A DNA stretch of 64,000 nt from Ailurus styani (taxonomy: Eukaryota; Chordata; Mammalia; Carnivora; Ailuridae), in contig LNAC01000009.1 in the NCBI GenBank assembly GCA_002007465.1, positions 5,109,167 through 5,173,166 on the forward strand, in the 5' to 3' direction. The position numbers and the translations under genes are program-made. The notes below the pieces were generated by a model. The model was not told the DNA's origin. It ran no database searches and worked only from the letters and a program-made list of their open reading frames with translations. The number at the start of each line of letters is the position of its first letter. Position 1 is the stretch's first letter. Below are positions 10,191-21,925 of this stretch, in pieces.

Positions 10191-10302
10191 TATACTGTAA
10201 GCTTCCTTGAGGGCTAATATTAAATACCGTCTTTGATTTAAGGGGTTAAGTTCTGCATCTTATCTATAACAGATCCTCAGTAAAGATTTGTCGAAAGAAT
10301 AG
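10190..10302 (+). mobile_element. L2 3' end fragment
   Basis: 'actgtaagcttccttgaggg' leads to 'cctcagtaaagatttgtcgaaagaat', the usual L2 end order. Confidence 0.6.
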
Positions 10303-10524
10303 AGTACTGGAAAGGCCCTCATTTCACATTGCTTTTCTTCCGCTTTGTATTGCCTTGTTTTCTCTTTATGAAATGTAGTAGGATTTGGGGGAATCTAATG
10401 TCTCACCAGGCTTTTGGGTAAAAGAACAGTAATGTCCCAGTTTGCTTGCTGTATACCATAGCCTCTGGCCTCCTTGTCCCTCCTTCATCTTGGTATCCAC
10501 TCACCTTTTTGGTTTTCCTTTCAG

Positions 10525-10701
10525 TGACAACGTCAGTGCCTACTGCCTGCATATTGCTGAGGATGACGGGGAGGTTGACACAGACTTCCCCCCACTGGAT
10601 TCCAACGAGCCCATTCATAAGTTCGGCTTCAGTACTTTGGCCCTGGTTGAAAAGTATTCATCTCCTGGTCTGACATCCAAAGAGTCACTCTTTGTTCGAA
10701 T
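10525..10701 (+). CDS. MAPKAP1: MAPKAP1 (SIN1) coding exon: C-terminal CRIM domain with acidic loop
   Basis: SIN1 is an essential subunit of mTOR complex 2 that brings substrates such as AKT to the kinase; it acts in the cytosol and at membranes. This 177-nt exon translates in one open frame from [10 protein letters not shown] to ESLFVR and is nearly identical to mammalian SIN1. By inferred human numbering it covers about residues 225-284. It includes the acidic stretch [14 protein letters not shown], which matches the CRIM acidic loop known to be needed for substrate recruitment, and the linker into the Ras-binding domain. The acceptor is a pyrimidine tract ending ttcctttcag, and the donor is AT|gtgagt. 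The first base completes an Asn codon begun upstream (AA|T), and the last two bases (AT) join the next exon to give Ile. Identity and phase leave little doubt. Upstream exons, including the start codon, lie outside the window. Confidence 0.97.
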
Positions 10702-12090
10702 GTGAGTATTGACCCTGTTACTGATCTCAGTGTCTCATCTCTGACTTCTAGGATTTTTGACTTGTTTTTGGTTTTGCTCATCATATGAATTATATTGGGT
10801 ATCTGGATATCCACTTGTAGTGACTACTTCCAGGGAGATGTTGGAGACACCATTCGCATTGGGTTTCATGCTTCCGCATCTAGATTGAATGCAGACTTCT
10901 TTGACGTACCAAATTGCATTAGGTAGATCTCTGAACATAATATCTGTGAACCAGGCCTCTGGACATACTGGGTGGGGTACTTTGGAGCCTATGAGGCAAA
11001 AATTCTGCGTTTCCCTCTTTCTCTTCATGGACTCCAAACTATATGAACATGTGCATTACAGCCACTTTTGTCTTGTGACTTAAAATACTTCTTTTCTTCC
11101 CCAACTTTGTTCAAATCAAATTTGAGTTTTCCTCTCAGTCACCTTCCTTTAGACTGATTAGGGGTGAATTTTCCTCTGCCTTTGGCATTCTGGTAAAGCC
11201 TATAACTTATGAGCCCTTTCCAGAAAAAGTATTTGTAAATGCAGAAAATAAAATCCACCAAGAATATAAAAGAATTCCATTATATTTAAATACTTCCGCG
11301 ATTATTAAATGAATTTGTGATACAGTAATATGTGTGACTTTTTTAATACCAAGATCCAGCAGCAGGTCTAACTCCTGAAGTCTCTCACTTCAAAGTAGTG
11401 ATGAGTATAAATGATATTTGAGAAATCTGCAGCAACTGTAATGTGCTGTGGCATTTGTTTTTTTTCTGTTCATGACAGTCACCAGTACTGCTAATACTAC
11501 TGTGATTTGTTGATTACATTTATAATTCAAGGAAATGCTAAATATCGGAAGTTAATGAAAATAAAAATACAATTTTTGTTTATTCAGGTGTCTAGAGCAA
11601 GTTGTACCCAGAGGTCCCAGTTGTTAGAGGAAAGCCTGTACCGTTTTCTAAGCACAGCGTAAGCTTCGCTAACAGGAACTGAGACTGGCCCTTTCCTGGC
11701 CCTCTCCTGGGAACAGTAGTGATCCTTTTGGCACCCCCTGCTGTTAGTAACCAGCAAATTCACTATCCACAGGAGGGATTGCTTTAGAGGACTTTTCCCT
11801 TGTCTCCTTAAAACATATTGCCTTTGTTTCAGATTTTTAGTGAAAATAGGATTATGCTACCTGTGATATAGGAGTATTTCGTGTCTTTCTATCCTTGAAC
11901 AAAGAAAGAATACCTGAGTATTGGGAGAAAGGGGGAACTGGGGTGGGGATAATTCCCAAGTTTTTGTATTTACGGTTTCATCCCTACCACGAAGTCTTGT
12001 TTGCTATAGGTAACAGTAAATATTTTTATGTTTTGGAGGGGCTAAAACAACAACACTGAAGAATACTGAAAGTAATTCAAAACTTATCCA
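10702..12090. other. Unique intronic sequence downstream of the CRIM exon
   Basis: No repeat, exon or RNA gene was recognised in about 1.4 kb. A 100-codon antisense frame (10735-11037) has no known features. Confidence 0.45.
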
Positions 12091-12099
12091 ATGATTCCT

Positions 12100-13060
12100 C
12101 CCTCCTAATATAACTATTTTCATTTTTGTATCATTATTTCCATATATATATATGGATTACAGTTTCTGCCCTAGTGTAAATATTTTGTTATTTTTACTTA
12201 AAATTACAAATATTTGATATCTGTTCTTAGTTCCTATAATCTACATTTATTATGTGCCAGGAATCTAGACCAACCCTGTGTTTGTGGAGCTTACTATCTA
12301 GTAAGGAGACACTTTGTCAAATCATTAAAATGTAGTGAGGTGAGCAGTACAACAGAAAAGGGTCCAGGCTGCGTTGGAAGCCTACCATGGGATATTTAGA
12401 TTGTTTTCTTGCTTTGGTTTTAGTAAGTGATTCTATAATAATAGCCCTTATCCAAATCCCTTTTATTTCTGCTGAATAATGTCCTTCAGACAATTTCCTG
12501 TGAGTAGTAGTATTGGTCAAATTAGAAACATCTTTAGACTTTCACTTTGTATTGACACATAGCCTTCTGAAAGGTGTTCCAATTTACAGTGCTACCAATA
12601 GAATTCATAAAAGCATCTTTCCAAAGTCTTACCATCACAAAGTATCATTAGGACTTTTTTTCTGTTTACTTTAAAAGATGTATACAGGGGTGGGGTGCCT
12701 GGGTGGCTCAGTGGGTTAAAGCCTCTGCTTTCGGCTCAGGTCATGATCTCAGGGTCCTGGGATCGAGCTCCATATCCGGCTGCCTGCTCAGCGGGGAGCC
12801 TGCTTCCTCCTCTCTCTCTCTCTGCCTGCCTCTCTGCCTACTTGTGATCTCTCTCTCTGTGTCAAATAAATAAATAAAATCTTAAAAAAAAAAAAGATAT
12901 ATACAGGGGTATTTCAGTAGTTTCCACTTGCATTTTTGTTCTTTATTTATAAATGACGAGAAGAGTTGTTCTCACTAGTGCATAATTATTTACTACATAA
13001 ATATTAACATGTGACCATCGCATTTTTTTGAAGTAACTGTCCTTTTTAAAACAAGGGCTT
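12100..13060 (-). mobile_element. L1M relic, split by a SINE
   Basis: It looks like an old antisense L1: 'ccttctgaaaggtgttccaatttacagtgctaccaatag' at 12563-12601 matches the conserved L1 block, and the pattern continues after the SINE at 12911-13040. A short L2-like patch (12240-12300, 'attatgtgccaggaatctag') may interrupt it. Boundaries are approximate. Confidence 0.45.
12692..12893 (+). mobile_element. Carnivore SINE, mustelid-type tail
   Basis: The duplication AAGATRTATACAGGGGT lies at 12675-12691 and about 12894-12910, with one difference. The body ends 'ctgcctgcctctctgcctac' and 'ttgtgatctctctctctgtg', then (AATA)n. Confidence 0.95.
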
Positions 13061-13313
13061 TTAAATCATTGGTTTTCAACAGAATGGGCCTGGGGGTAGG
13101 CAGGACATACCTTCCTGGGAGAAGCATCTAAAGACTATACAAGGTCTCCCTATGAACCCCAGCTTTTGGAGAATGGGAGGAAAGAGAGGAGGAAAGGCAG
13201 AGAGTAACAACAACTGCTTTGAACTTAATACTCTTACTTTTTTTCATGAATTACTCCCATCCCCCACTCCCACTCCCAAACACACACACTCCAGTCAATC
13301 CTTTTTCTATTTT

Positions 13314-13442
13314 TTTTTTTAATTTTATTTTTATTATTTGCCCAAGGGGTACAGGTCTGTGAATCATCAGGCTTACATCTTTCACAGCCCTCACCAAAGC
13401 ACAAACCCTCCCCAATGTCCATAACCCATCCACCCTATCCCT
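13314..13442 (-). mobile_element. Short L1 3' end insertion
   Basis: The perfect 16-bp duplication ATCCTTTTTCTATTTT lies at 13298-13313 and 13443-13458. The insert is a poly(T) run plus only about 110 bases of antisense carnivore L1 3'UTR, an extreme 5' truncation. Confidence 0.9.
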
Positions 13443-13458
13443 ATCCTTTTTCTATTTT

Positions 13459-13864
13459 AAAGTTCAAGAGAGCTTATTCAACATGTCTGGAGTGTTTCTG
13501 AAAACACGAAGTAAAGTAAAATCTTTTATATGTGAGCATTTAGGAAAAAAAAATGTCAATAAATTTTCTGTTTCTTCTTTTCCTCAGTTGTCTGATGAAA
13601 TAGTACAGATTACTGACCATTTGGCCCATGTGTATTTTCTTTCTTCAGCAACCTTCCATTCACCTTGCTGATCTATATTCTAAGTTAGAAAAGCCTCTCC
13701 TGCAAATGCAGGACAATGTGTCCAAAGTTTCAGAGAGTGAAGTCCCAGCAAAATAAGTAAAGCTGTCGCTCCTTTTCTTCATTAACCCCTTTCTTCCTCC
13801 CCTCTCTCTCCTGGAGAGAATGGACAGGGGGTGTCTGGGAAGACACTGAACTGAACCAGGAAGA
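13459..13864. other. Unique intronic sequence
   Basis: No repeat or gene was recognised in this stretch. Confidence 0.45.
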
Positions 13865-13876
13865 AAGAGCTCAGTT

Positions 13877-14089
13877 GTTTTTTGTGGGTTTTTTTTTTTT
13901 TTTAAGATTTTATTTATTTATTTGACAGAGAGGAGATCACAAGTAGGCAGAGAGGTAAGCAGAGAGAGAGGGGGAAGCAGGCTCCCTGCTGAGCAGAGAG
14001 GACTGGATGCAGGGCTGAATGCCAGGACCCTGAGATCATGACCTGAACCGAAGGCAGATGCTTAACCATCTGAGCCACCCAGGCACCCC
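13877..14089 (-). mobile_element. Carnivore SINE
   Basis: The perfect 12-bp duplication AAGAGCTCAGTT lies at 13865-13876 and 14090-14101. The tail is poly(T) on the plus strand with TTTATTTATTTGACAG. Confidence 0.95.
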
Positions 14090-14119
14090 AAGAGCTCAGT
14101 TTTGACAATGAGAATTAGT

Positions 14120-14290
14120 ATTTACTAATTGAAAGCTATATATGTGTTAGTCCATTTAATCCTAAAATAACCTGGTTTTTATTATGACCATTTTTAAGAC
14201 ATGAAAACTGAGGCTGACAAACATTGCTCTCAGGCCTGGATTTGCCCCCATGCCTGACTTGCAAAGTCCATGCCCTTTGCAACACCCTGC
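14120..14290 (-). mobile_element. MIR relic
   Basis: 'tccatttaatcctaaaataacc', 'gacatgaaaactgaggctgac', 'aagtccatgccctttgcaac' in antisense order. It faces the MIR at 14392, giving an inverted pair. Confidence 0.6.
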
Positions 14291-14391
14291 TGAGGGTTGG
14301 GACAGTGGTGGGGAATCTAGTTGTGATCTCATCAATTAAGTAAATCAGCTACATCATTTAAGTAATTCAGCTACTATATATTACAGTGTAA

Positions 14392-14640
14392 TAGGTAAGA
14401 GCACGGGGGCCTCTGGAGCCAGAATGCTTGGGTGCCATTCCTGATCTTACCCTTACTAGTATGTGTGTGTAATCTTAGATAAATTGCTTAACCTTTTTTG
14501 GCCCAGTCAAATGAGGGTAATAATAATAGTACCTACCTCATAGAGCCATGATGAGGATTGAATGAACTGATATATGTAAAGCACTTAGAACAGTGCCTGG
14601 CTTAGGTAAGCACTGTGTGAGTGTTTAGTGCAGTTATTGG
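14392..14640 (+). mobile_element. MIR SINE, well preserved
   Basis: 'gagcacgggggcctctggagc' through 'aataataatagtacctacct' to 'cttagaacagtgcctggctt'. It is close to full length. Confidence 0.85.
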
Positions 14641-14644
14641 TGTT

Positions 14645-14755
14645 ATGACTAGAAACACTTTGAGGGCAAGAACTGATCATTTATGCCCCACAACACCCAG
14701 CATAGCTGCATTACTGTGGTAGGTACACCACAAATATTTCTTGAATGAACTAAAT
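14645..14755 (+). mobile_element. L2 3' end fragment
   Basis: 'cactttgagggcaagaactg' through 'caacacccagcatagctgc' to 'caaatatttcttgaatgaac'. Confidence 0.65.
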
Positions 14756-15004
14756 AGAACTCTTTGCTGCTTCTACATTTTTCTTCATCCCCTCCTTTGT
14801 GTTTTCTAGCAGAGAGGGGCAGAGTGTGGGTAGACATTGCTCAGCTGGACTGAAAAGTTACCGGGATAATTTTTTTTTTTTTTTGAGGGATAGGGGTAGA
14901 CATTGGCATGGGTAGACACTGGAGATCTGTAGACTTCAAATCAGTCCTCTCACAGGCAGAAACACCTTTTAAGAGATAGTAGCAAGACCATAAACTCATT
15001 GAAG

Positions 15005-15085
15005 AGAAGGCGTACATGGTCTCATTTATCTCTATATCCTTAGCAGCCAGTGGGGCTTCATAGAGAAGGAATGAATGAATCTTCA
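15005..15085 (+). mobile_element. L2 3' end fragment
   Basis: 'tctcatttatctctatatcc' followed by 'agcagccagtggggcttcat' and 'gaatgaatgaat'. Confidence 0.5.
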
Positions 15086-15314
15086 GGTGTCTTTGGGCTG
15101 CCTGAGGGCGGGCGCTGGCCAAACTTTCTGTCCTACCTTACTTACTTGAGCCCACCTAGCTTTTGGTACAGCCCTGTTCCTGCCTTTTGTATACCATGAA
15201 GCCCCCAGCTTGCCTTCTGACTTTCAGAGGCCCTCACATCACCCACCCCACCCCTCATACCTCCCATATACCATCTTTCCCCACTCTAAGTGAGGCTGTG
15301 CAAACTTTGAACTT

Positions 15315-15455
15315 TGGCTAACCTGGGTTCAAGTTTCAGTTTCACTGGCGACTTGCTACATGACCGTAGTCTCAGCTGCTTCATCCATAAAATGAGGGGA
15401 GTAATAACTACCTCATGGAATTGTCATGAGGAATTTTCTTAAATGTAAGTAATGT
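15315..15455 (+). mobile_element. MIR relic
   Basis: 'aacctgggttcaagtttcag', 'catccataaaatgagggg', 'agtaataactacctcatgg' in sense order. Confidence 0.7.
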
Positions 15456-16300
15456 ACAGACCTCTTTTAAAGGAAAATTAATTCTCCTGAAGCCTCAATG
15501 TTTGCCCAAATTTGTTTTATTATATTGTTACTTAAATACACTTAAATGTAAAATTCTAGCTATAAATTCCATGTCTTTATGCAATCCAAACAATATTACA
15601 AATTAAATACAAATAAAACTATAACATTAATAAAATACAAATTAACAACTTAAACACAACAGATGATGTTTTGCTCAGATTAAGTCCCTGATGTTGGATT
15701 TAATGGGTGTTAAATGTTTTACTTGTCAGCTTGAGTTTCTTTGATTTTCATATGAAACATTGACTACCATTATTAATATTTGTCCTTTTAAACAGTGAGT
15801 GTATTTCTAACTACTAGTCCATTATTTTAATGAGCCAGTTGATTTATAGTGCATCCTTCCCCCCAATTTTAAATGTGCTTTACTGGAAAAATAAAGAATA
15901 TTTCTGCAACGATAACCAATTTATGTCAGTTTGCCTAGGACTTTCCCTGTTTTGAAATTCAAAGTTCTATACCCAGGAGCATCCCCCTCAGCTCCTGGCG
16001 AACCAGAATGATTGGTCACCATACCTTCTGCTCTTGTCAGTTATTCTGTACATAGTTGGGCTCTCTGCCTGATTGACACCTGCACACAGTGTGACTTGGG
16101 CACTCAGAGCACGAATTCTTGAGTTCAGCAGACAAGAGTTCAAACAAGAATTAGAGAGAGCCTTGTGCCCGCCTCTCCCTTCACTTTTCTCTATACAACA
16201 AACTGTTTTTGCGTGCGACTTGCAGTGATGTCATTTGGTTTTTACTGAATCTATTAGTGATGTTAAATAACTCTATCTACTGGACCACACAACCCCCAGA
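15456..16300. other. Unique, AT-rich intronic sequence
   Basis: No repeat was identified. 15490-15800 is A/T-rich with several ATTAAT/TTAAT cores, somewhat like the 9,300 block but less dense. Confidence 0.4.
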
Positions 16301-16317
16301 TCTCACCAGCTTATCCA

Positions 16318-16442
16318 GCAAGTTGGCAGACTTCTTCTATAAAGGGCCAAGTAGTAAATATTTTAGGCTTGTGGGCCATACCTCTCTGTAACTCAACTCT
16401 GCCATAGTAGCGAGAAAGTAGCCATAGACAGGAATATATCAG
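16318..16442 (+). mobile_element. hAT-type MITE relic
   Basis: 'ttctataaagggccaagtag', 'taaatattttaggcttgtgg', 'gccata', then 'ctcaactctgccatagtag' and 'agccatagacaggaatat' follow the order of a common mammalian non-autonomous hAT element. The exact family was not assigned. Confidence 0.65.
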
Positions 16443-16613
16443 TGAACGGGCATAGGGTAGATTTGTTGATGCTGGCTTATCCTAGTAAGTTTAGTTCTTG
16501 TTCAGATCCATCTGATGAAGATTGGGTTGCTCTCCTGGGTACTTCTCTAAGCAGTGATTCAGGGCTCCCCAAGCTGGGTAGAGAATGGGGAACATGGAAG
16601 TCTAAGAGCGGCC

Positions 16614-16765
16614 TACATCTCTATCAATCTATTTCTTATATAAGTTATATTTCTTATATAAGTTATTTTACATATATATATACACACACACATAATCTAT
16701 ATATAATTTTGCTTTTCTAAATATACATACGTATATGATACGTGTGTGTGTGTGTGTGTGTTCAT
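16614..16765. repeat. AT-rich low-complexity block with tandem 18-mer and (TG)n
   Basis: 'atttcttatataagttat' occurs twice in tandem (about 16630-16666), then (TA)n, (CA)n and a (TG) run at 16742-16761. Confidence 0.85.
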
Positions 16766-16984
16766 GATTTTCATTAAACTAAAAGCAAAATTTTTAAATT
16801 CTAAGACTTAGCCTGTGAATTCATCTGTTGATCCTGGGGACTGTTGAACCTAAGATAGGAAATGCAGTTATGAAGATGTTAGCTCAGACCCTGGTATGTA
16901 GGAAGTGTTACATAGTTGCTATTTTTGTCATTTCTGTGATAGATTTATCGGTCTGAATAATTCACACTAAGGTGTGTATGAGAT

Positions 16985-17130
16985 TTAACTTTTCCTTGGG
17001 GATATTTATTACATAATGAACACATGTCCATCCTAGAAAAATTAGAAAATAGAGTTATGTTTCTTCCTATGAAAGAAAACTTAAAATTTCACTTTGTTCC
17101 ATCATGCAAAATTGTGACTTTTTAAGTTAC
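16985..17130 (-). mobile_element. Possible L1M fragment
   Basis: 'atatttattacataatgaac' and 'acttaaaatttcactttgtt' resemble antisense L1M ends. It is diverged. Confidence 0.35.
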
Positions 17131-17156
17131 AGAATATGTATGTTTGAAAAGAGGAG

Positions 17157-17396
17157 AGGGCACCTGGGTGTGGTTCAGTCGGTTGAACATCCAGTTCTTG
17201 ATTTTGGTTGAGGTCATGATCTCGGGGTCATGTGAGATCAAGCCCCTCCTTGGGCTCTGTTCTAGGTGTGGAGACTGCTTGGGATTCTTTCTTCCTCTCT
17301 CTCTTCCTCTCTCTCTTCCTCTGCCCCTCCTCCTCCCGTCACTCCCTCTCCCTGACTCTTGTGTGTGTGCATGCTCTCTCTATATGGAAAAAATAT
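17157..17396 (+). mobile_element. Older carnivore SINE
   Basis: The diverged head 'gggcacctgggtgtggttca' is followed by a long CT-rich tract with several CTTCCTCTCT units. The likely duplication is AAAGAGGAG on both sides (17148-17156 and 17398-17406). Confidence 0.85.
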
Positions 17397-17406
17397 TTAA
17401 AGAGGA

Positions 17407-18089
17407 GCTAGTTAACTTAAATGAGTCCCCAATTGGAAAAGTGTTCTGTGAGAAGGATGTGAAGCTGGGTGACTTCTGATGTTTTTACTGAGTCGATGGT
17501 ATGAGACCAGCCTTCTCTTCCCAGACCCTTGGTCCCAGGAAACTCCTAGACACACAGTTGTTTGGAGAGGGAGAATGGATTACACTAACAACTTGCAAAT
17601 TAAGAGCACACTAATGGAAACTCTCTCCTTTAACAGACAGGCAAGTGGATATCTAAGATACCCTTTGTTCGTGATTGATTTTGGACAGATCCAATGTATA
17701 TGTAAACAGGAGTCTCTAACTTGCTGACTGCTAGCTACTCTGAGCCTAAGCATTGAAGTTGTTTGGATATCAGGAGTGTGGAAGGGGAGTAGTAGGAGGC
17801 AAAAGTATGGGGGAGTCTGGCTCCCAAAACTAAATAGCTGGATCTCAACTGGTTCCCAGTATCTGAAGAAGTGCTCCTTGCCAGCAGTGTCCAAGGCCTA
17901 CTGGGCCTTTAGATGTGGTAGGGCAAGGGAGATTGAGATCTTGGAGTGAGCAGGGGAGGAGCCTGCTTTGTCCCTCTCCTCCCATTCCCAGCACAGGGCC
18001 AATTCAGTTAGAACTCGTGGAACTGAATTGAGTTTACAAATGGCACTGACAACAACAACTGTGACGATGTCATTAGATGTGTTACCATT
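17407..18089. other. Unique intronic sequence
   Basis: No repeat or gene was recognised. Frames of 82 and 104 codons overlap on opposite strands without known motifs. Confidence 0.4.
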
Positions 18090-18103
18090 AACATTTCACA
18101 CCA

Positions 18104-18305
18104 TAGGGGCGCCTGGGTGGCTCAGTGGGTTAAGCCTCTGCCTTCAGCTCAGGTCACGATCTCAGGGTCCTGGGATCGAGCCCCGCATCGTGCTCTCTGC
18201 TCAGCGGGGAGCCTGCTTCCTCCTCTCTCTCTGCCTGCCTCTCTGCCTACTTGTGATCTGTCAAATAAATAAATAAAATCTTTAAAAAAAAAACCAAAAA
18301 ACAAA
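18104..18305 (+). mobile_element. Carnivore SINE, young
   Basis: The perfect 14-bp duplication AACATTTCACACCA lies at 18090-18103 and 18306-18319. The tail is A-rich with two C interruptions. Confidence 0.96.
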
Positions 18306-18319
18306 AACATTTCACACCA

Positions 18320-18895
18320 GGATCCTACTTTGGAGTTAGGAAGAAGGGTTTTAGAAAGAGAAGAAAAGTCCAAACCAGTAAAATGGACAGTATCTCCCTA
18401 AATCATAAGTCAGTCAGAGCAGTTAAACCACCCTCCTATACATATGTTTTTCTTAGAATGTTTGTTATATCAGGTAAACATGGGGAAGGAATGTTTTTAA
18501 CCAATTGCTGCAGAGCAGAGCGGAGAGAATCCAGCCAGGATTTTGCTGTTTGGGGAAAGGGACCACCGGGTAGTCGGTAGAGGGTCTTCCACCAGAAGCT
18601 GGGCTGCCTTGAGCATTGTGGCCCAGAGAGTTTCCAGAGACTGCTGTGGCTTCTCTTATATAGGGAAGATGTAAAGGGAAAGGTTAGCTGCTTTTTAAGA
18701 GGCGTGCAGATTCATTGCTCTTGGGTGTATGAGGGCTTTTCAAAAGGGCTGAGTTTTAGTGTACCCTCTTGATGAGATCTCCGGAGCTTACCCCAAATGA
18801 CCAGACCTTTTTGAAAAGATATCATCAGTTTGAAGCCTCTCCTACCCTTATGTGATACTGCTTTGTGGTCTGGAGAGGAGGGGGAAAAAAGGAAA
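18320..18895. other. Unique intronic sequence
   Basis: Nothing was recognised beyond short chance frames. Confidence 0.4.
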
Positions 18896-18899
18896 TGAA

Positions 18900-19060
18900 C
18901 ATTTTTGCACACTCACTCAGTTTGGTGCCTGTAGTGGCCATTATCTCATTTATTCTTTATAACAAACTCATTTTTATAATATATGAGCTGGGGATGAGAG
19001 ACAGGTAGTTATTTGCTCAAGGTCATACAGTTTGGTAAGGGGCAGAGCTAAAATAGAATA
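18900..19060 (-). mobile_element. MIR relic
   Basis: 'ccattatctcatttattctttataacaaac', 'ggggatgagagacaggtagt', 'aaggtcatacagtttggtaagg'. Confidence 0.65.
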
Positions 19061-19069
19061 AGGGAGGAA

Positions 19070-20990
19070 AAAGAAAAAAGATGCCGGTATTCTTTGTAAC
19101 CAGGCATGACAGTATGGGTATAAATTATCTTACTTATTTATTGTTTGCTCGAGTCGTAGAAGACCAACTGTGTGTTGTTTCTTTTCATTCTGTTGTATTA
19201 GCAAACATTTTCATTGTCCAGATTGTCCTCATGTACGGAAATGTAACATATGCAGCCTGTTTAATTTTGTATTTGTAAATCTGACTTGATTTCCTTTTTG
19301 GCAACAGCTACTGTCTAGAGAAAAGAAAAGATTTTTCTTTGTGTCTGTTTAAAGTGACAGAAATATTGGAGCAAGTAATAAAGATGGAAAGCATTAATTA
19401 CATACTTCTAAGAATTTAAAGGTCAGACAAGCTAAATATGTATGTTTTGCTCACTGGAATGTCTGTTGAAATCGTGCCAGGATACGCTTTGTTCCTACAA
19501 TAAAAGCCCACATTTTAGATAGCCATCAACTTACTTTGGTATCCAAAAATTATACTAGATTGTTGCTTTAGTTGCTATATATCTTAAAAGTTTAGGACTC
19601 ACATTTCTGACATTAATGTGATTTGTTTCATGATCCACCCCCTTTGGCCATGTTTAGTTACTATGTCTCATTTTGATTTCCTCTGTTCTCCCCTCAGCTT
19701 ATGTTGGAGTCTGTCAGCTGCTGCTATGTACATGTCAGGCTAGTGACTTGTAATGTTTATTAATACAATGTCAGTCTTGCTGTTGAAAAAACTGTGATGC
19801 TTCTCAGAAGGTTGCAATAGAACGAAGCGTTTGATTTCCAGATCCTGTCTGCACTGCATGGTGAATACATTCTCAGATGTTATGCAGTTCACTGACCTGA
19901 CAGTTATGGAACCCCGCCTGGGACCCCATTTCAGCAGGACATATTTGAACAGAAACAGTTTGCAAAACTTTACACACTTAAACTCCTGCCAAGGCAAACT
20001 GTTAGCCACTTGAGTTTGTTATAAATACCCAGTGGCAGTGGTTGGAAGTAGCCCACGGTGTGTTTTATATTCTGAACTGAATGTGAATGTCTTTGCGGTT
20101 ATATAGAGTAGTAAATAATTGAGTTTGATTAGGGAGAGGGACCTCATTATCCCCCACCTGTGCCCAGCTGGAAGGGGAGGGTCGAAATGAAGCCATTAGC
20201 TGTCTCTCTTACTGGCATCTCAAAGAGCTCAAATACATCTGTGTCTTATTTTCTTTTCTGGCACAATCAGTCGAGCAAGCTAAGCAGGCATGACCGGATT
20301 TGGCAAGTCCCAAGGACTCTGGCAAAGATACACAAGGAGAAGGCGGAGGGCAGTCATTTTGGCTTCTCACTGCCCATTAGTCTAGCGAGTTATGTTTTTG
20401 GAAAATGTCTGTTTTGAAAAAGAGTACTTTGTCCAATGTCAAACATCACATACTCACACAATACGCTTTGATCTTTTAAAAAAAATTTTGTCAGTGCAAG
20501 GGGAAACAAAATGTGGCATTCACACTAGTGTAAACTCTCTTTATGGATAAAGTAATACCCAAAGGACTTGCTTTAAAACAGACATGCTGCAGTTATTACA
20601 AAGCTTTCTCTTGCTCATATATTTTCATTTTCTACTTTGAAGTGCTAGAGAATGCACATGCATGGAATTGGGACCAGCGCAGGCTGGGAACTTGACGAGT
20701 GTATCTTCATCGCTGTTATGACCTGGTCAGGAGTGGAGAATCAAGTGCTACTCTTGGCAGCCTTTTCCCCTTCCACAAACTGAGACTGTGGCTCAAGAAA
20801 CCATGACATTCTCCAAGGGCTTTTCAAAAGGGACCTTGTAGTTCATATGGTTAGTCTAAGAGTTGGGGCATTTATAATCAAACTGAATGTTACAGTGAAA
20901 GTTGAACCTTTGCCACAGATTGGTCAGTAGTTCCTACCTGGAGGTTGTGCTCTCTGCAAGTCTCTTCTTCCCGTGAGTCCTCAAAGCTCC
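19070..20990. other. 1.9 kb unique block without recognisable repeats
   Basis: No SINE, LINE, MIR or DNA element was seen on either strand. Composition is balanced and there is no long frame. Such blocks in large developmental-neighbourhood introns often hold conserved regulatory DNA, but conservation cannot be tested here. Confidence 0.4.
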
Positions 20991-21004
20991 CTTCTGAGCT
21001 CTAG

Positions 21005-21215
21005 AGAGGTTTAAAACTCAAACTTTGGTGTCGGGCTTGCCTGGCTTCAACTCCTAGCTCCTTCACTTAGCTGTGCAACTCCAGGCAGGTGTCCTAACCT
21101 TGCCCAACCTCAATTTCCTCCATTATAAAATGGGACTGATAATAGCACCTGCCTTTTCTGGGAGGATTAAATGAATACAGTAAGTGCTCAATAAAAGTTG
21201 ACAGTTGTCATCATC
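21005..21215 (+). mobile_element. MIR SINE relic
   Basis: 'cctggcttcaactcctagct', 'ttataaaatgggactgataa', 'agtgctcaataaaagttg' in sense order. Confidence 0.8.
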
Positions 21216-21254
21216 TTATTTATCACTTCCTTGTACGTAGAAAAGCCATGGTTA

Positions 21255-21470
21255 TTATATTAAGCACTTATTACATAACAGGTATTATGTTAACTACTTC
21301 ACAAATATTTAGCCCTCACAATAATCTACTACTCTAAGAATTATCCCCATTTTGTAGATGAGGAAACTAGAAGCTAGAGAGAGAGAGACTGTGTCATTTA
21401 CCCTGGGAAGAGAGAGCTGGGACTCCAGAGCCAGGGTCTACTCTAGAACTTTGCTGTGCTTTGCTGCCTT
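21255..21470 (-). mobile_element. MIR SINE relic
   Basis: 'taagcacttattacataaca', 'ttttgtagatgaggaaacta', 'gagctgggactccagagcca' in antisense order. With the copy at 21005 it forms an inverted pair 40 bases apart. Confidence 0.8.
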
Positions 21471-21474
21471 CCGG

Positions 21475-21735
21475 TCACCACCAGCTTTCAGAGCATGATA
21501 CAGAGCTAAATGATCACTGTTTTGAGACATCTCCATTAAGAGGCTCTCTGGTTCCCCTACCCCTCCTGGCTTGGCCAAGTGCCTTTGTGTTTGGTAGCAC
21601 TCAGAGCTGGCCTCTGTCTTTGTACTTACCGCATCGCACTATAATTCTTTGTTTGCTTCTTTGTCTTTCTCTCCCACTGCACTGTGCTACTTGGTTTAGG
21701 GGCCATATTGTTGATTTCTGAATTCAAAATTAAGA
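21475..21735. other. Unique intronic sequence between MIR copies
   Basis: No feature was recognised. Confidence 0.35.
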
Positions 21736-21739
21736 TCTT

Positions 21740-21925
21740 TAATAGATCTTTAATAGAGCGACTTCAGGTAAATTTCCTAATGCCTCCAGCCTTGGATTCT
21801 GTAAAATGGATATAACAATAGCATCTATTTTAGGATTGAATGAATTAATACAGATGCTTAACATAGCACCTGACACATAGTAAATGGTCAGTGGATAGTA
21901 GTTGCTGTTATTACTGTTGTTGAAT
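21740..21925 (+). mobile_element. MIR relic
   Basis: 'cttggattctgtaaaatgg', 'acaatagcatctattttagg', 'cctgacacatagtaaatggt'. Confidence 0.65.

Larger units (their letters stand above)
1..10524 (+). other. MAPKAP1: MAPKAP1 intron upstream of the first exon seen (3' part)
   Basis: This is the 3' end of the intron preceding the 10525 exon, inferred from the acceptor at 10523-10524. No coding exon of SIN1 was recognised in it; the preceding exon (ending with the Lys-Leu-Asn junction) must lie before base 1. It is dense in repeats up to about 9,020 and mostly unique from there to the exon. Confidence 0.9.
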
